In this document: positions 31,516 through 42,288 of the stretch, one piece after another | Layout of the letters: each line of letters starts with the position of its first letter | How positions within the stretch are numbered: position 1 is the first letter of the stretch | Assembly: GCA_037127315.1 (NCBI GenBank) | Contig: JBBBDQ010001026.1 | Coordinates: 7,022,501 to 7,086,500, forward strand | Reading direction: 5' to 3' | Origin: Ascarosepion bandense | Lineage: Eukaryota > Mollusca > Cephalopoda > Sepiida > Sepiidae | DNA length: 64,000 nt | Program-made: the position numbers and the translations under genes | Notes under the pieces: model-generated | What the model was told of the DNA's origin: nothing | Database searches by the model: none | The model's input: only the letters and a program-made list of their open reading frames with translations

Positions 31516-31834
31516 GTTTGAAATCATTCCATATCTACTCAACACACCTATATATACGTAATATAATTTTATTTGATTTCCTCATTTCAGACTCATGGAT
31601 TAGGCAATTTTTGTCAGGTGTCAGAGTACGCCTTTTCTATTTTGAATCAGATCATAGATTACTTGTAGATAAACTGATAATACCAGCCAACAAAATATCA
31701 GGTTTCTCTCCACAAAAACCAAGTTAAACAATGAGGCATAACGTTCAAGCCCTTGAAAATGAACGGGTACATTTAGAATTTAATATTAAACCTGAGACCA
31801 AATATTTATCAGTAAATACAGTCACTTTCTCACC
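31516..31834. other. Unassigned spacer
   Basis: A 69-codon frame (31518-31727) lacks a recognisable domain. No repeat match noted. Confidence 0.4.
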
Positions 31835-32290
31835 GGTGCAATGTGGCTTCCCTGTGTCTTTTCTACAAATACTTTCACAGCTTCTGCTCCGAGGAACTCA
31901 GCTCACTGGTGCCACCTATATATAAATTTACTCGAGCGACAAGATTAGCAACTAGGTCCCATCCTTTTACTGTGAAACCACTGAATTATAAACGCATATT
32001 CTACTCCAACCGCTTCTTTTCTCGCACTTCCCGCTTGTGGAATTCCCTTCCATTTACTTGTTTTCCCGACAGCTATAATTTCCAAGAATTTAAATGTAAA
32101 GTCAATAGTCATTTTCTATCGCACTAACTTGCATCCTCTTTCTAATGCTCCTTTCTCGGTCCACTCTACTCTCATAAGTATTCTCATACTTCTCTTATCC
32201 ACTTCCTGACACCCCTATAACCTGTCACTCTTTTTCATAACTTTCCTCCTATAGAATGCCTTGCTTGGAGCGATATGATTATAAAAAAAA
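31835..32290 (+). pseudogene. CR1/jockey-like LINE 3' end, partly open
   Basis: Frame 31843-32127 reads MASLCLFYKYFHSFCSEEL, RATRLATRSHPFTVK, SRTSRLWNSLPFTCFPDSYN and FQEFKCKVNSHFL up to a stop. The 3' UTR has lost the gtaaccccctgcacatc part but keeps ccttgcttggagcgatatga and an A tail. Same family as 16903, a different subfamily closer to 8405. Confidence 0.85.
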
Positions 32291-32915
32291 ATCTAGATTA
32301 AAAACGTGAGACCATCCCAAGAAGACTTTGGAGGATACTTACTTTGTTTTAGTAGGAGAGGAGGCCTTGGGGGAGCAGGTGAATTGATTTCAGTTGCGTC
32401 GCTGTGCTCAGGCAGAGTGCGGATTTGTTGTAGCTGCCCAAGGATGGACAATTTAATTTCTTTAAGTTTTCACTTGGTCACAACATCTTGGCGAAGGATT
32501 CGAAGAAACGAACTTCACGTGAAGTCATAATAAAAAAAAAGGTTGGCTCGTGTCTACAACATTGGTAAAAGAAGGAATTCTAATCAAACCCTACGACAAA
32601 AGGGTATTCCGTGTAATTACAACACTGGCAGCGAAAAAAAAAAGAAACTCTTCAAAACAATAGGACTTCTACAAGTTCAATTCAGTGTTTAGGAAGAAGG
32701 TTAGTGTATCTTGTTACTTTTCTCCATTCCAACTAGTCACTAAAAGAGCTGTACAAGTCAAACAGAATTGTTTTTGCTGATCGGATAAAGTAAAAGTTTA
32801 CTCCCTTTTTCGATGTTAAATTTTCTAGTAAAAGAATCATACAAGTCAAACAGACTTATTATTGGTAAGAGGGTAAGCAGAAAAAAATTCTCCCTCACAT
32901 TTCTCATTTTACGTA
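32291..32915. other. Possible 5' leader/LTR of gypsy element 1
   Basis: Non-coding, upstream of the gag remnant. Polypurine pieces and no clear LTR boundary. I cannot place the LTR. Confidence 0.35.
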
Positions 32916-32919
32916 CGAC

Positions 32920-33985
32920 CGCAGTAAAATAGACCAATTTAAAAGTGCAGTCCTAGAGTTGATGAAACACCAACAGGAACAACAACTACTGTTGGAACAG
33001 AAATATTTGGAAAGACAAGAGAGATTCCAACGAGAACAAGCAGAAAACCAAAATAAATTTAAGAAATGGCACCTTGAAATTCAGGTTAGACAATAGAAAC
33101 TTGAAGAAATGCTCATTCAAACACAAAATGAGCAAAGGAATTTGTATATTACCTCCATCAAAAGCCAAAATAAGTACGGCGAAAACGCGTTATCTCAAAA
33201 TGCTATATAGAGTGCTATTGAAAACATTACGTATCACCTGAAGATGAAATTATATTCGCATTCGTACTTTAAACGTTACGAGGACTTATATAATATGAAC
33301 TGTGCAGGTTGGGCTGACTATAAAATGGTTCACCTACTCATCAGGATATTAAGCACAGCAGAATATAATAAGTTTGTTGACTATATTGTGCCTAAAAAAC
33401 CTGCGACTTGAAATTTAAAGAGTCGGTTCAATCATTAACAGAACACTTCATTCCAAAAACATCACTGTTCCCCAAGCGTTGGAAATGTAAGAATCTCACC
33501 CGTAAAGAAGACGAAGATTATACTAATTTTGCGAGTGTAGTCAATAAACACTGCAATGACAGCAAATTGGCAGATTTAAGCGCCAACAATTTTAAACACC
33601 TGATTTTGTCCATGGTTTGATTTCAGCAAAAGACGCCGAAATACGTCGTAGGGTACTCAACGAGCTTGAAAATAAGCGTAATGATACTTTACAGCAAGTT
33701 GCCGAAGATTGGCTACGTATCGTGAGCGTCTGAGAAGATTCAAAAAACATCGAACAAAGTGGCGTGGCTTACATTAAAGAATACGCCAAAAAAAAAAAAA
33801 ATTAAAAAGGGTCAACCAAAAAATAATAAAGTTACTTTGCCGTCAATACCATGGTTCGGTTGTGGTCAGTTACATTTGGATAGAGATTGTCCTTTTAAAG
33901 ATAAAACATGTTTTAATTGCGATAAATTGGGACACAAAAGTTTCCACTGCAACTTTAAGAACAAGACAAAAAATGTTTTGTAAAA
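32920..33985 (+). pseudogene. Ty3/gypsy gag remnant (element 1)
   Basis: A Gln/Glu-rich N-terminal coiled-coil-like stretch from about 32963 (MKHQQEQQLLLEQ...) leads to YEDLYNMNC..WADYKMVHLL, STAEYNKFVDYIVPKK, then SVQSLTEHFIPKTSLFPKRW, DYTNFASVVNKHCND and a C-terminal zinc knuckle CFNCDKLGHKSFHC (CX2CX4HX4C), preceded by a partial knuckle. In-frame stops (near 33094 and 33209) and frameshifts separate the blocks. It would have formed the capsid of the retrotransposon; the same domain order is seen at 62941-63985. Confidence 0.82.
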
Positions 33986-34064
33986 ATTACCAAGTTTGAT
34001 GAACTAGAAAGCCGTAACATCAAGATATATATTGAAGTACAAATATTTAACAAAAATATAAGGA

Positions 34065-34369
34065 TGTGCGTTGTGGTGCATTGGATATCGGCTCGGAACG
34101 AGAAATCGGAGAGCCGAGTTCGAATTCCAGTTGAATTCGTTGCATTCACTTTCGCGCAAATACCCTTGGGAAAGGTATTAATCCGTCTATTCCTTCCAGT
34201 TATGGGTTAAATAACAGGACAGATTGGGTTCTATAGCCTTGGCTGGCAACCAGTCTACCGCAGAAAACAATGGCAACCTGCTGCAGGATAATCTTCTGCC
34301 CAGTCAGTCATGTCTCTTTCGAGACATGATCGCCCAAGCGTGTATCGCTTGTGGCACTTAACTGACTGA
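34065..34369 (+). mobile_element. tRNA-derived SINE inserted in gypsy element 1
   Basis: Full copy with short flanking repeat TAAGGA at 34059-34064 and 34370-34375. It separates the gag remnant from the protease/RT part of the gypsy element, so it inserted after the gypsy element. Confidence 0.9.
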
Positions 34370-34375
34370 TAAGGA

Positions 34376-35650
34376 TTGATTCAGAGTCTGACTTATCCAC
34401 AATCAATTATCAAACATGGAGAAAACTGGGTAAGCCGACTTTATTAAAAACGAACCGAATAGCTAAAAATGTAACTGAAGACCCTATTAAGTTTAATAGT
34501 GAACTTATAACAAATGTGTAATTTGTATGTAAACATTTAAAACTAAAGGCGTATATTATGAAGAATATGGATAATTTGTTCCGGACTGATTGGTTAGAAC
34601 AGTTTCAACTTTGGGATATGTCTATTAACTCATTATGTCAAAAAGTAAAAAAAAATTGATTGACGAAGCAGGAAAGTTAAATGGTGAACTTTAAAAAAAA
34701 CTGATATTATCAGTAGAGGACTAGGAAAATGCACAAAAATGTTTACTAAGTTTATGTTAAAGCCAGACGCAAACGCAGTTTTTAAGAAAGAAATTAACGT
34801 TTCATTTGCCTCATTAAATCTACGAAGAGTTGAATTGACTTGAAAAAATAAGAGTTCTGGAAAAGGTTGAATATACTGACTGAGCATCTCCCACAGCTTA
34901 TATTAAAAAGGGCAAAGAAATTCGTGTATGTACCCCTCTACGTGGCTGTACAGCGTCCTAAAGGATCACCATTATCCATTTCCAAGTCCAGAGGAGATAT
35001 TCGCTAAACTCAATGAAGGAAAATACTTTTCTAAGATTGACTTAAATGAGGCATGTTTGCAAATACGCGTTGACACTCGAAGCTCCTCTGCATGAAAACA
35101 CACAAGAGTTTATACAAATTTTTGAGATTTCCGTTCGGGGTTAAGGTTGCCCCTCCCCTTTTTCAACAGGTTATGGACACGCTGTTAAATGGTCTGAATT
35201 TTGTGGTGACATATTTCCATGACATCCTAATGAAAAGCGAGAGCATCGAGGAACACAAATTGCACATATGGCTGGTGTTCATGAGAATCCAGGATTACAG
35301 ATACAAATTAAATGACGGGTAGTAGTTTTTCTCAGAGAGGATTAAGTACTTGGGGCAAATAATTGACAAAGACAGAAGACGTCCCAACACAGATAGGGAA
35401 ACGGCAATATAAAATATGCCAGCACCAGAAAATGTGTCGGCTCTCCAAAGATTTTTAGGTTTTGCTAATTATTATAACGTTTTTTGTTCCAAGAATGCAC
35501 AGTGAGAGAGCTCCACTTAACGAATTACTGAGAAAAGATAAAGAGTCGAAATGTCAGAAAGCATTTGAGGAAATAAAAGAGTTCCTTACATCAGATTTGT
35601 TCAATGACTCCTTACGATCCAAACCTTGAATTCGTTGTAGCCAGCGATGA
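34376..35650 (+). pseudogene. Ty3/gypsy protease-RT region remnant (element 1)
   Basis: Reading across frames shows YPFPSPEEIFAKLNEGKYFS, KIDLNEACLQI, then in an open piece (35092-35322) KSLYKFLRFPFGVKVAPPLF, QQVMDTLLNGLNFVV and a YFHD where the catalytic YLDD/YVDD should be. It continues with IKYLGQIIDKD, APENVSALQRFLGFANYY and a connection-like region. This is the K02A2.6-like gypsy lineage RT. The first Asp of the catalytic pair is lost, and there are stops and frameshifts. The protease part (34376-34880) is too decayed to define. Confidence 0.82.
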
Positions 35651-36212
35651 TAGCGTTTACGGGATTTTACACGTTAAAGGATTGGATCGGTAAAGCTAAT
35701 TGCCCCTGCATCTAGGACACTACTACCAGCAGAAATGGGGTTACTCGTAAATATAAAAGGAAACCTTAGGAATCAATTTTGCTGTGATTAAATTTCATAG
35801 ATTTATTCATGGAAGGTATTTTGTTGCAGACAGATCATCGTCTACTCCCTTTAAATCAAAAAAGGATCTTCCAACACAAACTGCTAATAAGCTGCAAAGA
35901 TAGGGAACCATTCTCCTCTGTTATAACTATAAAATGAAGTGTGTCCCATCCACTAAAATCCGTCATGCTAACGGGTTGTCTGGATTGATACCTAAGTATG
36001 CTGAAACCCTGGAAGACAGTCATTGCTGCCATAAGAACAGAGGTTGAAATAAAAAGTACCTTGTGCAATACTGTCAGGGAACTTCCTATAACAATTGACG
36101 AATTAATAGACAAAGCATCCGATGATAAGTTCATAAAGAAAGTAAAGGACAAACTAAATAGGAAAGACCAGAATATCTCAGAAATTTACTCACTCTGTAA
36201 CAACATTCTAAT
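35651..36212 (+). pseudogene. Gypsy element 1, RNase H-like and linker remnant
   Basis: Pieces such as HRFIHGRYF-like, TDHRSLLPLN-like and KMKCVPSTKIRHANGLS follow the gypsy order between RT and integrase. A frame at 35998-36222 (RTEVEIKSTLCNTVRELPIT...) fits the pre-integrase linker. Broken by frameshifts and then by the VNTR element at 36213. Confidence 0.65.
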
Positions 36213-36716
36213 TTTTTTTTAATCATATCACCCCGAGAAAGGCGGTAACGCCACTGATGTGCAGGGGGCTACGCAAGAGTGAAAAGATTGGAAAAGAGAA
36301 AGCCGGAAATCACATCCTAAACAGGAAACAAGGGATGAGCCTCTTCACCCGTTCAATAGACGTGGATGGAGTGTGAACCGGGCGATAATTTAGTCTATCT
36401 ACTCCAATTGAGAAAAATAAAAAAAGAAAAGAGTGAAAAGATTGGAAAAGAGAAAGCCGGAAAACATATCTTAGACAGGGAACAAGAAATGAGTCTCTTC
36501 AACTGTTCAATAGACGTGGGTAGAGTGTGAACCGGGCGATAGTTTAGTCAATCTACTCCAACTGAAAAAAAAGAAAAGAAAAGAGTGAAAAGATTGGAAA
36601 AGAGAAAGTCGGAAACCACATCCTAAACAGGGAACAAGGAATGAGCCTCTTCACCCGTTCAATAGACGTGGATGGAGTGTGAACAGGGAGATACTTTAGT
36701 CTATCTACTCCAATTA
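36213..36716 (-). mobile_element. VNTR-bearing LINE derivative, copy 3
   Basis: The 3' end is the LINE tail (ctgcacatcagtggcgttac, then cggggtgatatgatta and a T run on the plus strand). There are about three units of ~152 bases (140-base unit enlarged by A-rich runs; landmark gattgg near 36286, 36440 and 36592). It interrupts the gypsy pol remnant. Confidence 0.82.
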
Positions 36717-37540
36717 AGTTAATTAATGTACAGAGACAGAGAAGTAATTCTCTCTAGAGAAAAGGAATTCCATGTTGACCATCGGTGAACTTCAAGAGTT
36801 TGATAAGGAGTTTACGTCTACTGGTTCAACATGGACAAAGATATTGAAAACATTGTAAGATCGGACAAAGGGTGTGCTTTGGCTGCTAAAGCACCCCCGA
36901 TAAAATTCAATCCCTGGTCTAAAACCGACAGTCCGTGAGTCGCGGATACACTTTGATTTTGCTGGTCAGCCTGATGGGTTTTACTACCTTGTATTAGTCG
37001 ACAGTTATTCCAAATGGCCAGAGATACTGAAATGTAAGAAGCCAACCCCGGAGGTGACGATATAGTTTTTGCACGACCTATTTTCCTGTTTCGAAGTTGT
37101 TGACTGTATCGTAACAGACAATGCCACACAGTGAATTTAAGGATTTTTGTAAGTCATTCCTGATCGAACATATCACCACGACACCATATCACCTAAGAAG
37201 TAATCGATAGGCAGAACGTTTTTTGGACTCTTTCAAGTGAGCACTGAGGAAGGCGAGAGGTACTCTCACCAATACAGCTATACAGCAGTTTTTGCAGGTC
37301 CAACCTGTAACCACTATTAGCAGTGCCCTGTCTGTCAAGACGCCAGCGGTTGTCATGTTTGCCAGGAAAATAAAATCGGCATCTGACAGATTTCTTCCGA
37401 GTGAAACGAAAGCGGGAAATGGGAATCATCCTCGTCGTCCTGCGGACTTGGCCAAAATAGAACTCACTACACCCCTCCAGTATTCCCTGTGCATTTTAGA
37501 ACCCTGGCACAGTTTGCAGCGAAATTCATAATCTTGTCAA
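36717..37540 (+). pseudogene. Ty3/gypsy integrase remnant (element 1)
   Basis: Blocks of the rve integrase core in order: HFDFAGQPDGFYYLVLVDSY, SKWPEILKCKKPTPEV, VVDCIVTDNATQ (second catalytic Asp), EFKDFCKSFLIEHITTTPYH, AERFLDSFK (catalytic Glu) and ALRKARG. Then TNTAIQQFLQVQPVTTI and VMFARKIKSASDRFLPSE of the C-terminal region. One frame change follows TDNATQ and stops occur. It would have inserted the element's cDNA. The right LTR was not identified. Confidence 0.85.
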
Positions 37541-37626
37541 ATAGCTGAATACTTGATGCTTCACCAGGGCTACCAAGGGTGTTTTTATTGTGACACCAAC
37601 ACTGGATGGGTTGTCTCCAGGCCCCA

Positions 37627-37789
37627 TCCTGTTATTTAACCCATAACTGGAGGAAAGTGATGGAATAATACCTTTCCCAAGGGTACCAGTGCTTAAGTGA
37701 ATGCAGGGTACTCAACTGGAATTCTAACTCGGCTCACCGATTTCTCTTTCGAAGCCGACATCCACTGCACCACAACGCACATCCGTCAC
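37627..37789 (-). mobile_element. tRNA-like half of 5S-tRNA composite, copy 2
   Basis: The minus strand starts tgtgcgttgtggtgcag and runs to the ggttaaataacagg block, where, as in the first composite, similarity to the monomer SINE stops. It carries the composite-specific gcactggtacccttggg. Confidence 0.85.
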
Positions 37790-37904
37790 TGAACAGCCCC
37801 TGGTCTTTCCAAGCGGTCACTCATCTAGTTACTGACCAGGCTCACGTTGCTTAACTTTGGTGATCGAACGAGAACCGGTGTATTCAACGTGATATGCCGT
37901 TAGC
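37790..37904 (-). ncRNA. 5S rRNA-derived head of composite SINE, copy 2
   Basis: The minus strand reads gcatatcacgttgaatacac, cggttctcgttcgatcacca, aagttaagcaacg, cctggtcagtaactagatga, gtgaccgcttgg. It joins the tRNA-like half through a linker close to that at 6224 (cagtgacgga). An independent genomic copy of the same fusion. Confidence 0.9.
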
Positions 37905-38089
37905 AAATGGGAATATAGTGCTTAAAAAATTTTAAATCGGTGAAAATAATTTTTTTTCGTGTATGTGGGAATAATAAAGCTCATTTGGAAATAAGAACAA
38001 TAGCCAGACAAATTGATAACATGGTTTACATGGTTCAGAGATTTAGGTTTATACACAAACGTCATGTAAACCAAATTAGAAAACGGTAT

Positions 38090-38227
38090 TTTGTGTGGAT
38101 TGCGGGTGAGGAACCGCACAAAATAATGAGCAACAAACCAGATATTTGAGATAGGAAAATAAGTTATATTAAACGTAAAAATACAAACTTGAACGCAGGT
38201 TAGTAATCCAGGAATGCGATTAGTAAG

Positions 38228-38272
<45 letters not shown>

Positions 38273-38498
38273 AGTCTTTGAAGTGAATCCGTACAAGAAT
38301 TAGTATGTCCACGTCGGAGCTGACGGGTGCTGTGTAATACTATTCTGGCTGAGTGGAGCTCCGAGGTACTATACCTACTGCCGCTGTAGTCACTGTGAAA
38401 CTTCGGTAGGGTAAACTACGGATCTCTGTCGGATCTCATCTATGACAGGAGTATATGTAGGAGTCCATTATACAAGAAAAAGGGGAGATCCTACAAGA
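38090..38498. mobile_element. Solo LTR, copy 1
   Basis: Matches 51091-51496 over its length (gaggaaccgcacaaaataat; caagtctttgaagtgaa; gtggagctccgag; ggcaggag-like end). It is flanked by a perfect 5-base duplication GGTAT (38085-38089 and 38499-38503). A (TA)n tract at 38228-38270 expanded inside it. The ends are mutated from TG...CA. A solo LTR results from recombination between the LTRs of a full retrotransposon. Confidence 0.82.
38228..38270. repeat. (TA)n microsatellite in LTR
   Basis: The related LTR at 51 kb has only aataaatatatac here, so the tract expanded after divergence. Confidence 0.95.
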
Positions 38499-38503
38499 GG
38501 TAT

Positions 38504-39202
38504 GACACGTAGACGATAGGGATCCCATAGAAGATGACTCTATGAACGTCGTCTTTGACACGTTTGAGGTTAAATACCGCCCAGAAAGCACAAAAGGAAA
38601 ACAAAATTTACGGAACCTTTAGAAATTAACCCAAAAAGGAAGGTATTGAAAATCTTTCATTTCATACCAAGTCTAAAGAAAAGGTAGTCTCCTCACTTAT
38701 GAAATTTGAATTACCAGAAAAGCACAATACGCATTGGATTATTGAAAATTATTAAAGTTTATTATTAAACTTATCTAACTTTTCATTATAACGGAGTAAG
38801 AAAATGACTGTTGTTACCACGTAAAACGTTTGTCGTAAAACTAAAGAAAAAAATTGTGAATGAAATTCTTGAATATGGCTTTTCAAAGTGGTTGTTTCTG
38901 TTTTGTTTTTTTGTTTTTTAAGTATTGTGTGGTAATTACAAAACCAAACAAAACAAGACTCCATACGGAGTCAGGCTGCGAAGTAGGGGCGTTGCGGTGT
39001 CCTCCCTCTAAAGAGTTTATGTTGGACTCTTCCGCCTACTATAAGATTAATAGGGGATGAGGCTTTAGGGAAAGAGTCGAATTGATTATACGCTGAACAA
39101 CCGACATACGCACTAGTTATGTAATACTCTTCTGTTAAAATATAAAATATTTTTATAAAAAATGTTTTTTTTTTATTTATTTCTTAAACATTTCATTGGT
39201 CC

Positions 39203-39208
<6 letters not shown>
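38504..39208. other. No gene recognised
   Basis: AT-rich, no domain. A short moderately GC-rich piece (38960-39060) has no match in the window. Confidence 0.5.

Positions 39209-39270
<62 letters not shown>
39209..39270. repeat. (TA)n-(TG)n microsatellite
   Basis: TA run passing into about 18 TG units. Confidence 0.95.
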
Positions 39271-39271
<1 letters not shown>

Positions 39272-39404
39272 TAGAATAAATAAAAATATCTGGCTAAAGA
39301 CAAGATTAAACATTTTTCATTTCTTGTCCTTAAGAAGATCTGAAAAGCCTTAATAAAAGTGAAGTCTGTTAAATTAAGACATGTTTCCTATTATCATTAT
39401 GCAC

Positions 39405-39650
39405 GCCCAATAGCCAGTGTGCTCTAATTCATTATTGAATGAGCGATGCGTACATACCAGAGTAGCTACTGTTTTTCAAAGTCTCCCATTCTTCCAGAGT
39501 GCTCAATCAGGGTGTGAGAGGAGCGTAAATAATCATCCGCAGACAGATATGTTTTGCTGTATCACAGCTCGTCAGTACGGTTAGACTCGGAGTGCTTTTA
39601 ACCCAGGATTGAAACCCGACCGAATTGGTGTCAGTCGGCGATTCTATATA
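39405..39650 (-). mobile_element. Hammerhead element A, permuted copy
   Basis: On the minus strand the order is tRNA-like block (39650-39587), hammerhead (39586-39532), then region X (39531-39405), the reverse of the order seen at 28150-28457. It ends at a TA tract on the tRNA-like side. Confidence 0.82.
39532..39586 (-). ncRNA. Hammerhead ribozyme A4, probably inactive
   Basis: Core ctgacga and stem II (gctgt gat acagc) are good, but the invariant G12 is changed (caaaac in place of cgaaac) and stem III is cat/ctg with a mismatch. Overall fold recognisable. Confidence 0.82.
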
Positions 39651-39719
39651 TATATTTTTAATCATATCACCCCGAGCAAGGTATATATATAAAGAGAATT
39701 GAATCAAGCTTTCTTAGAA

Positions 39720-39930
39720 TTTTCTTCAACAGTTTCCCCTGTCTCCCTTTTCTCTTTATCTGACTTTCATCTGACCTGTGAGTATCAGGTTCTCTCAGCC
39801 CTCCTTTCTCATTAGATGTCCAACAAACTTCAGTTATCTTTTTCTGATGTTAAGTATTAGTTTAATTTTCGCTTCCCTCCTCTCCAAAACCTCATCGTTA
39901 CTCACATGTCCGGTGTCACCCTGATGGCTA
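39720..39930 (-). pseudogene. RTE-like LINE fragment
   Basis: The minus strand matches the SIRKRQLK..., LENLILT region (ctgtgagtatcaggttctct, ttgatgctcagtattaattt-like). Short and diverged. Confidence 0.6.
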
Positions 39931-40105
39931 CAATCTAAAAAATTAAAAAAATTAAATGTAACATCAGTTACCATCCTCAATCTTCTTAAATTTTGTTCAT
40001 ATTTTATCTTTTTTTTATACCCCCTGTACCCAGTCTTTTATCTTATCGTGATTCTTTGTGTACTAGAAGCGGTTCTGAAGCGCTTGGGGTGAAATGATTA
40101 AAAGA
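39930..40105 (+). pseudogene. LINE 3' tail fragment
   Basis: gatggctacaatctaaaaaa and later gcttggggtgaaatgattaa match the end of the CR1/jockey-like LINE; the gtaacccc part is replaced by taccccctgtaccc. Confidence 0.65.
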
Positions 40106-40620
40106 AATACCAAGCTTAGAACACTGAATACTATCGGACAAGAAAAACTGAATTATATCTCAGCTAGGAATCAGGCCGAGTTAAGTAAATAGCGTGACAA
40201 TATTCTCTTTCTTAAAAATGTCGTAGTCTACGACTTTGTACTTGATAATCATTCGGTTTGTCTATTGCAAAATGCCGCCGAACCTGGGCTGACGTCATTA
40301 ATTTTGTCAATGTCTATTTACACAAAGCTGCAACTACCGAGCGAAACGTTAGAAGAATTCAGGACCAGAAAAGCGTGAAGCAGCAAACGTAAAATAAGAT
40401 AAATCGGGTTTAGTAAAGGAAAGCAATGCCGACTTGATCGTTGCAAAGGTTTTTATTTTGAATCCTGCTGTTTTTTTAGGGACGCCGAATTAAAGAAACT
40501 AACTTGTTTGCTACGAAGATCAAGAGAAAAAAGAAAAAAAAGGAATCATGTGTTGAAGAAGAATAGAAAGAAAAGTGACGTAATTAAAAAAAAGAAACAA
40601 GAAAAAGAAATAAAGTATTT
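40106..40620. other. No gene recognised
   Basis: Mixed-composition spacer that becomes A/G-rich towards 40620. Confidence 0.5.
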
Positions 40621-40624
40621 GTAG

Positions 40625-40673
40625 AAGGAAGGAAGGAAGGAAGGAAGGAAGGAAGGAAGGAAGGAAGGAAGGA
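40625..40673 (+). repeat. (GGAA)n microsatellite
   Basis: About 12 GGAA units. Confidence 0.95.
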
Positions 40674-41119
40674 AACTAAAAAGAAAAGGAGAGTATATAT
40701 GAAGGAAGAAATAATTGGAAAACAGAAAAAAAGAATGGGTAAAAATTTGGAAGCCTGGAAATAAATATGGGAATAAAAGATTTCCAGAATAAAACAAAGA
40801 AAGAAAAATGAAGAAAGAAAAAAAATCTGCACAAAGAACAAAAAATACATGATCCGTTTATGGTGATGGTGCCATAGCTTACTCTGTGCATTTTACTTGC
40901 GAGGTTTTAAAGTGGAAATTCTGATTTGGAAGACAGATGTTTCTGCACTTTTGCAGACGTTAAGGCTGACTGAGTCAATGGGCTAATTTTAAAAATTACA
41001 TGATGCGAGACATCTCAGTGACGCTTCTGAAAGACGGAAAACGTTTAATCAGAAATAACGAAAATAGAAATAAAAAAGTAAGGTTAACGATAAAAGTCGA
41101 AAGGGACTGAGAAAGAAAG

Positions 41120-41830
41120 ACTATAGAAAGAAGGAAAGAATGAGAATAAAATGGAATAGAATGAAAAATACTTGTATTTCGAAAAAATGAAAGAAGGAAA
41201 GAATGAGAATAAAATGGAATAGAATGAAAAATACTTGTATTTCGAAAAAATGAAAGAAGGAAAGAATGAGAATAAAATGGAATAGAATGAAAAATACTTG
41301 TATTTCGAAAAAATGAAAGAAGGAAAGAATGAGAATAAAATGGAATAGAATGAAAAATACTTGTATTTCGAAAAAATGAAAGAAGGAAAGAATGAGAATA
41401 AAATGGAATAGAATGAAAAATACTTGTATTTCGAAAAAATGAAAGAAGGAAAGAATGAGAATAAAATGGAATAGAATGAAAAATACTTGTATTTCGAAAA
41501 AATGAAAGAAGGAAAGAATGAGAATAAAATGGAATAGAATGAAAAATACTTGTATTTCGAAAAAATGAAAGAAGGAAAGAATGAGAATAAAATGGAAATG
41601 AATGATAATACTTGTATTTCGAAAAATGAAAGAAGGAAAGAATGAGAATAAAATGGAATAGAATGAAAAATACTTGTATTTCGAAAAAATGAAAGAAGGA
41701 AAGAATGAGAATAAAATGGAAATGAATGATAATACTTGTATTTCGAAAAATGAAAGAAGGAAAGAATGAGAATAAAATGGAATAGAATGAAAAATACTTG
41801 TATTTCGAAAAATGAAAGAAGGAAAGAAGT
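41120..41830 (+). repeat. 63-bp purine-rich satellite
   Basis: About 11 copies of a 63-base unit (gaaagaaggaaagaatgaga, then ataaaatggaatagaatga, then aaaatacttgtatttcgaaa). Most copies are identical; two (near 41600 and 41725) share the same variant ggaaatgaatgat, showing block duplication. Because 63 is divisible by three, a 303-residue frame of 21-residue repeats is open on the minus strand (41084-41995). I treat that as non-coding. Confidence 0.93.
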
Positions 41831-42288
41831 TAAAAAGGAAGTGAAAATAAACCGTGAAAAAAAGAGAAAAGAAAGAAATGATAAAAAATATAAAGATGGA
41901 GATAAAATGTGAAATTGTTGTAGAATGAACAGAAAAAAGAAAAGATGAGAATAAAATATAAAATAATTTAATAGCTGAAGAAAAGAATGCGACATAAAGG
42001 AAGATGAAATATAAAAGCTGAAAAAATTTTGGGAAAGAAAGAAAAAATTTAAAAAAAATGAAGAAAAGGAAAATAAAAATATTTACAGAGTGAAGGAAAG
42101 TACGAGATGCACGTGGGAGATTGAAAATTAAAAAAAGACGAAATACTTTGAGAACGATTGAAAGAAAGAAATAAATAAAGAAAAAATGACGAAAAGAAAG
42201 AAAGTGTTAAAAACAAAAAGCGAAATATTTCTAAAACTTAAGAAAGAATAGAAAAAAGGTATTAAGAGAAAATAAAAAAAAGGGAAAA
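41831..42288 (+). other. Purine-rich spacer
   Basis: Continuous A/G-rich sequence (gaaagaaagaaa motifs) between two satellites; no gene. Confidence 0.7.

Noticed and set aside
41084..41995. 303-residue minus-strand frame, the longest in the window
   Set aside because: It is a 21-residue reading of a 63-bp satellite with no domain and no start or splice context.
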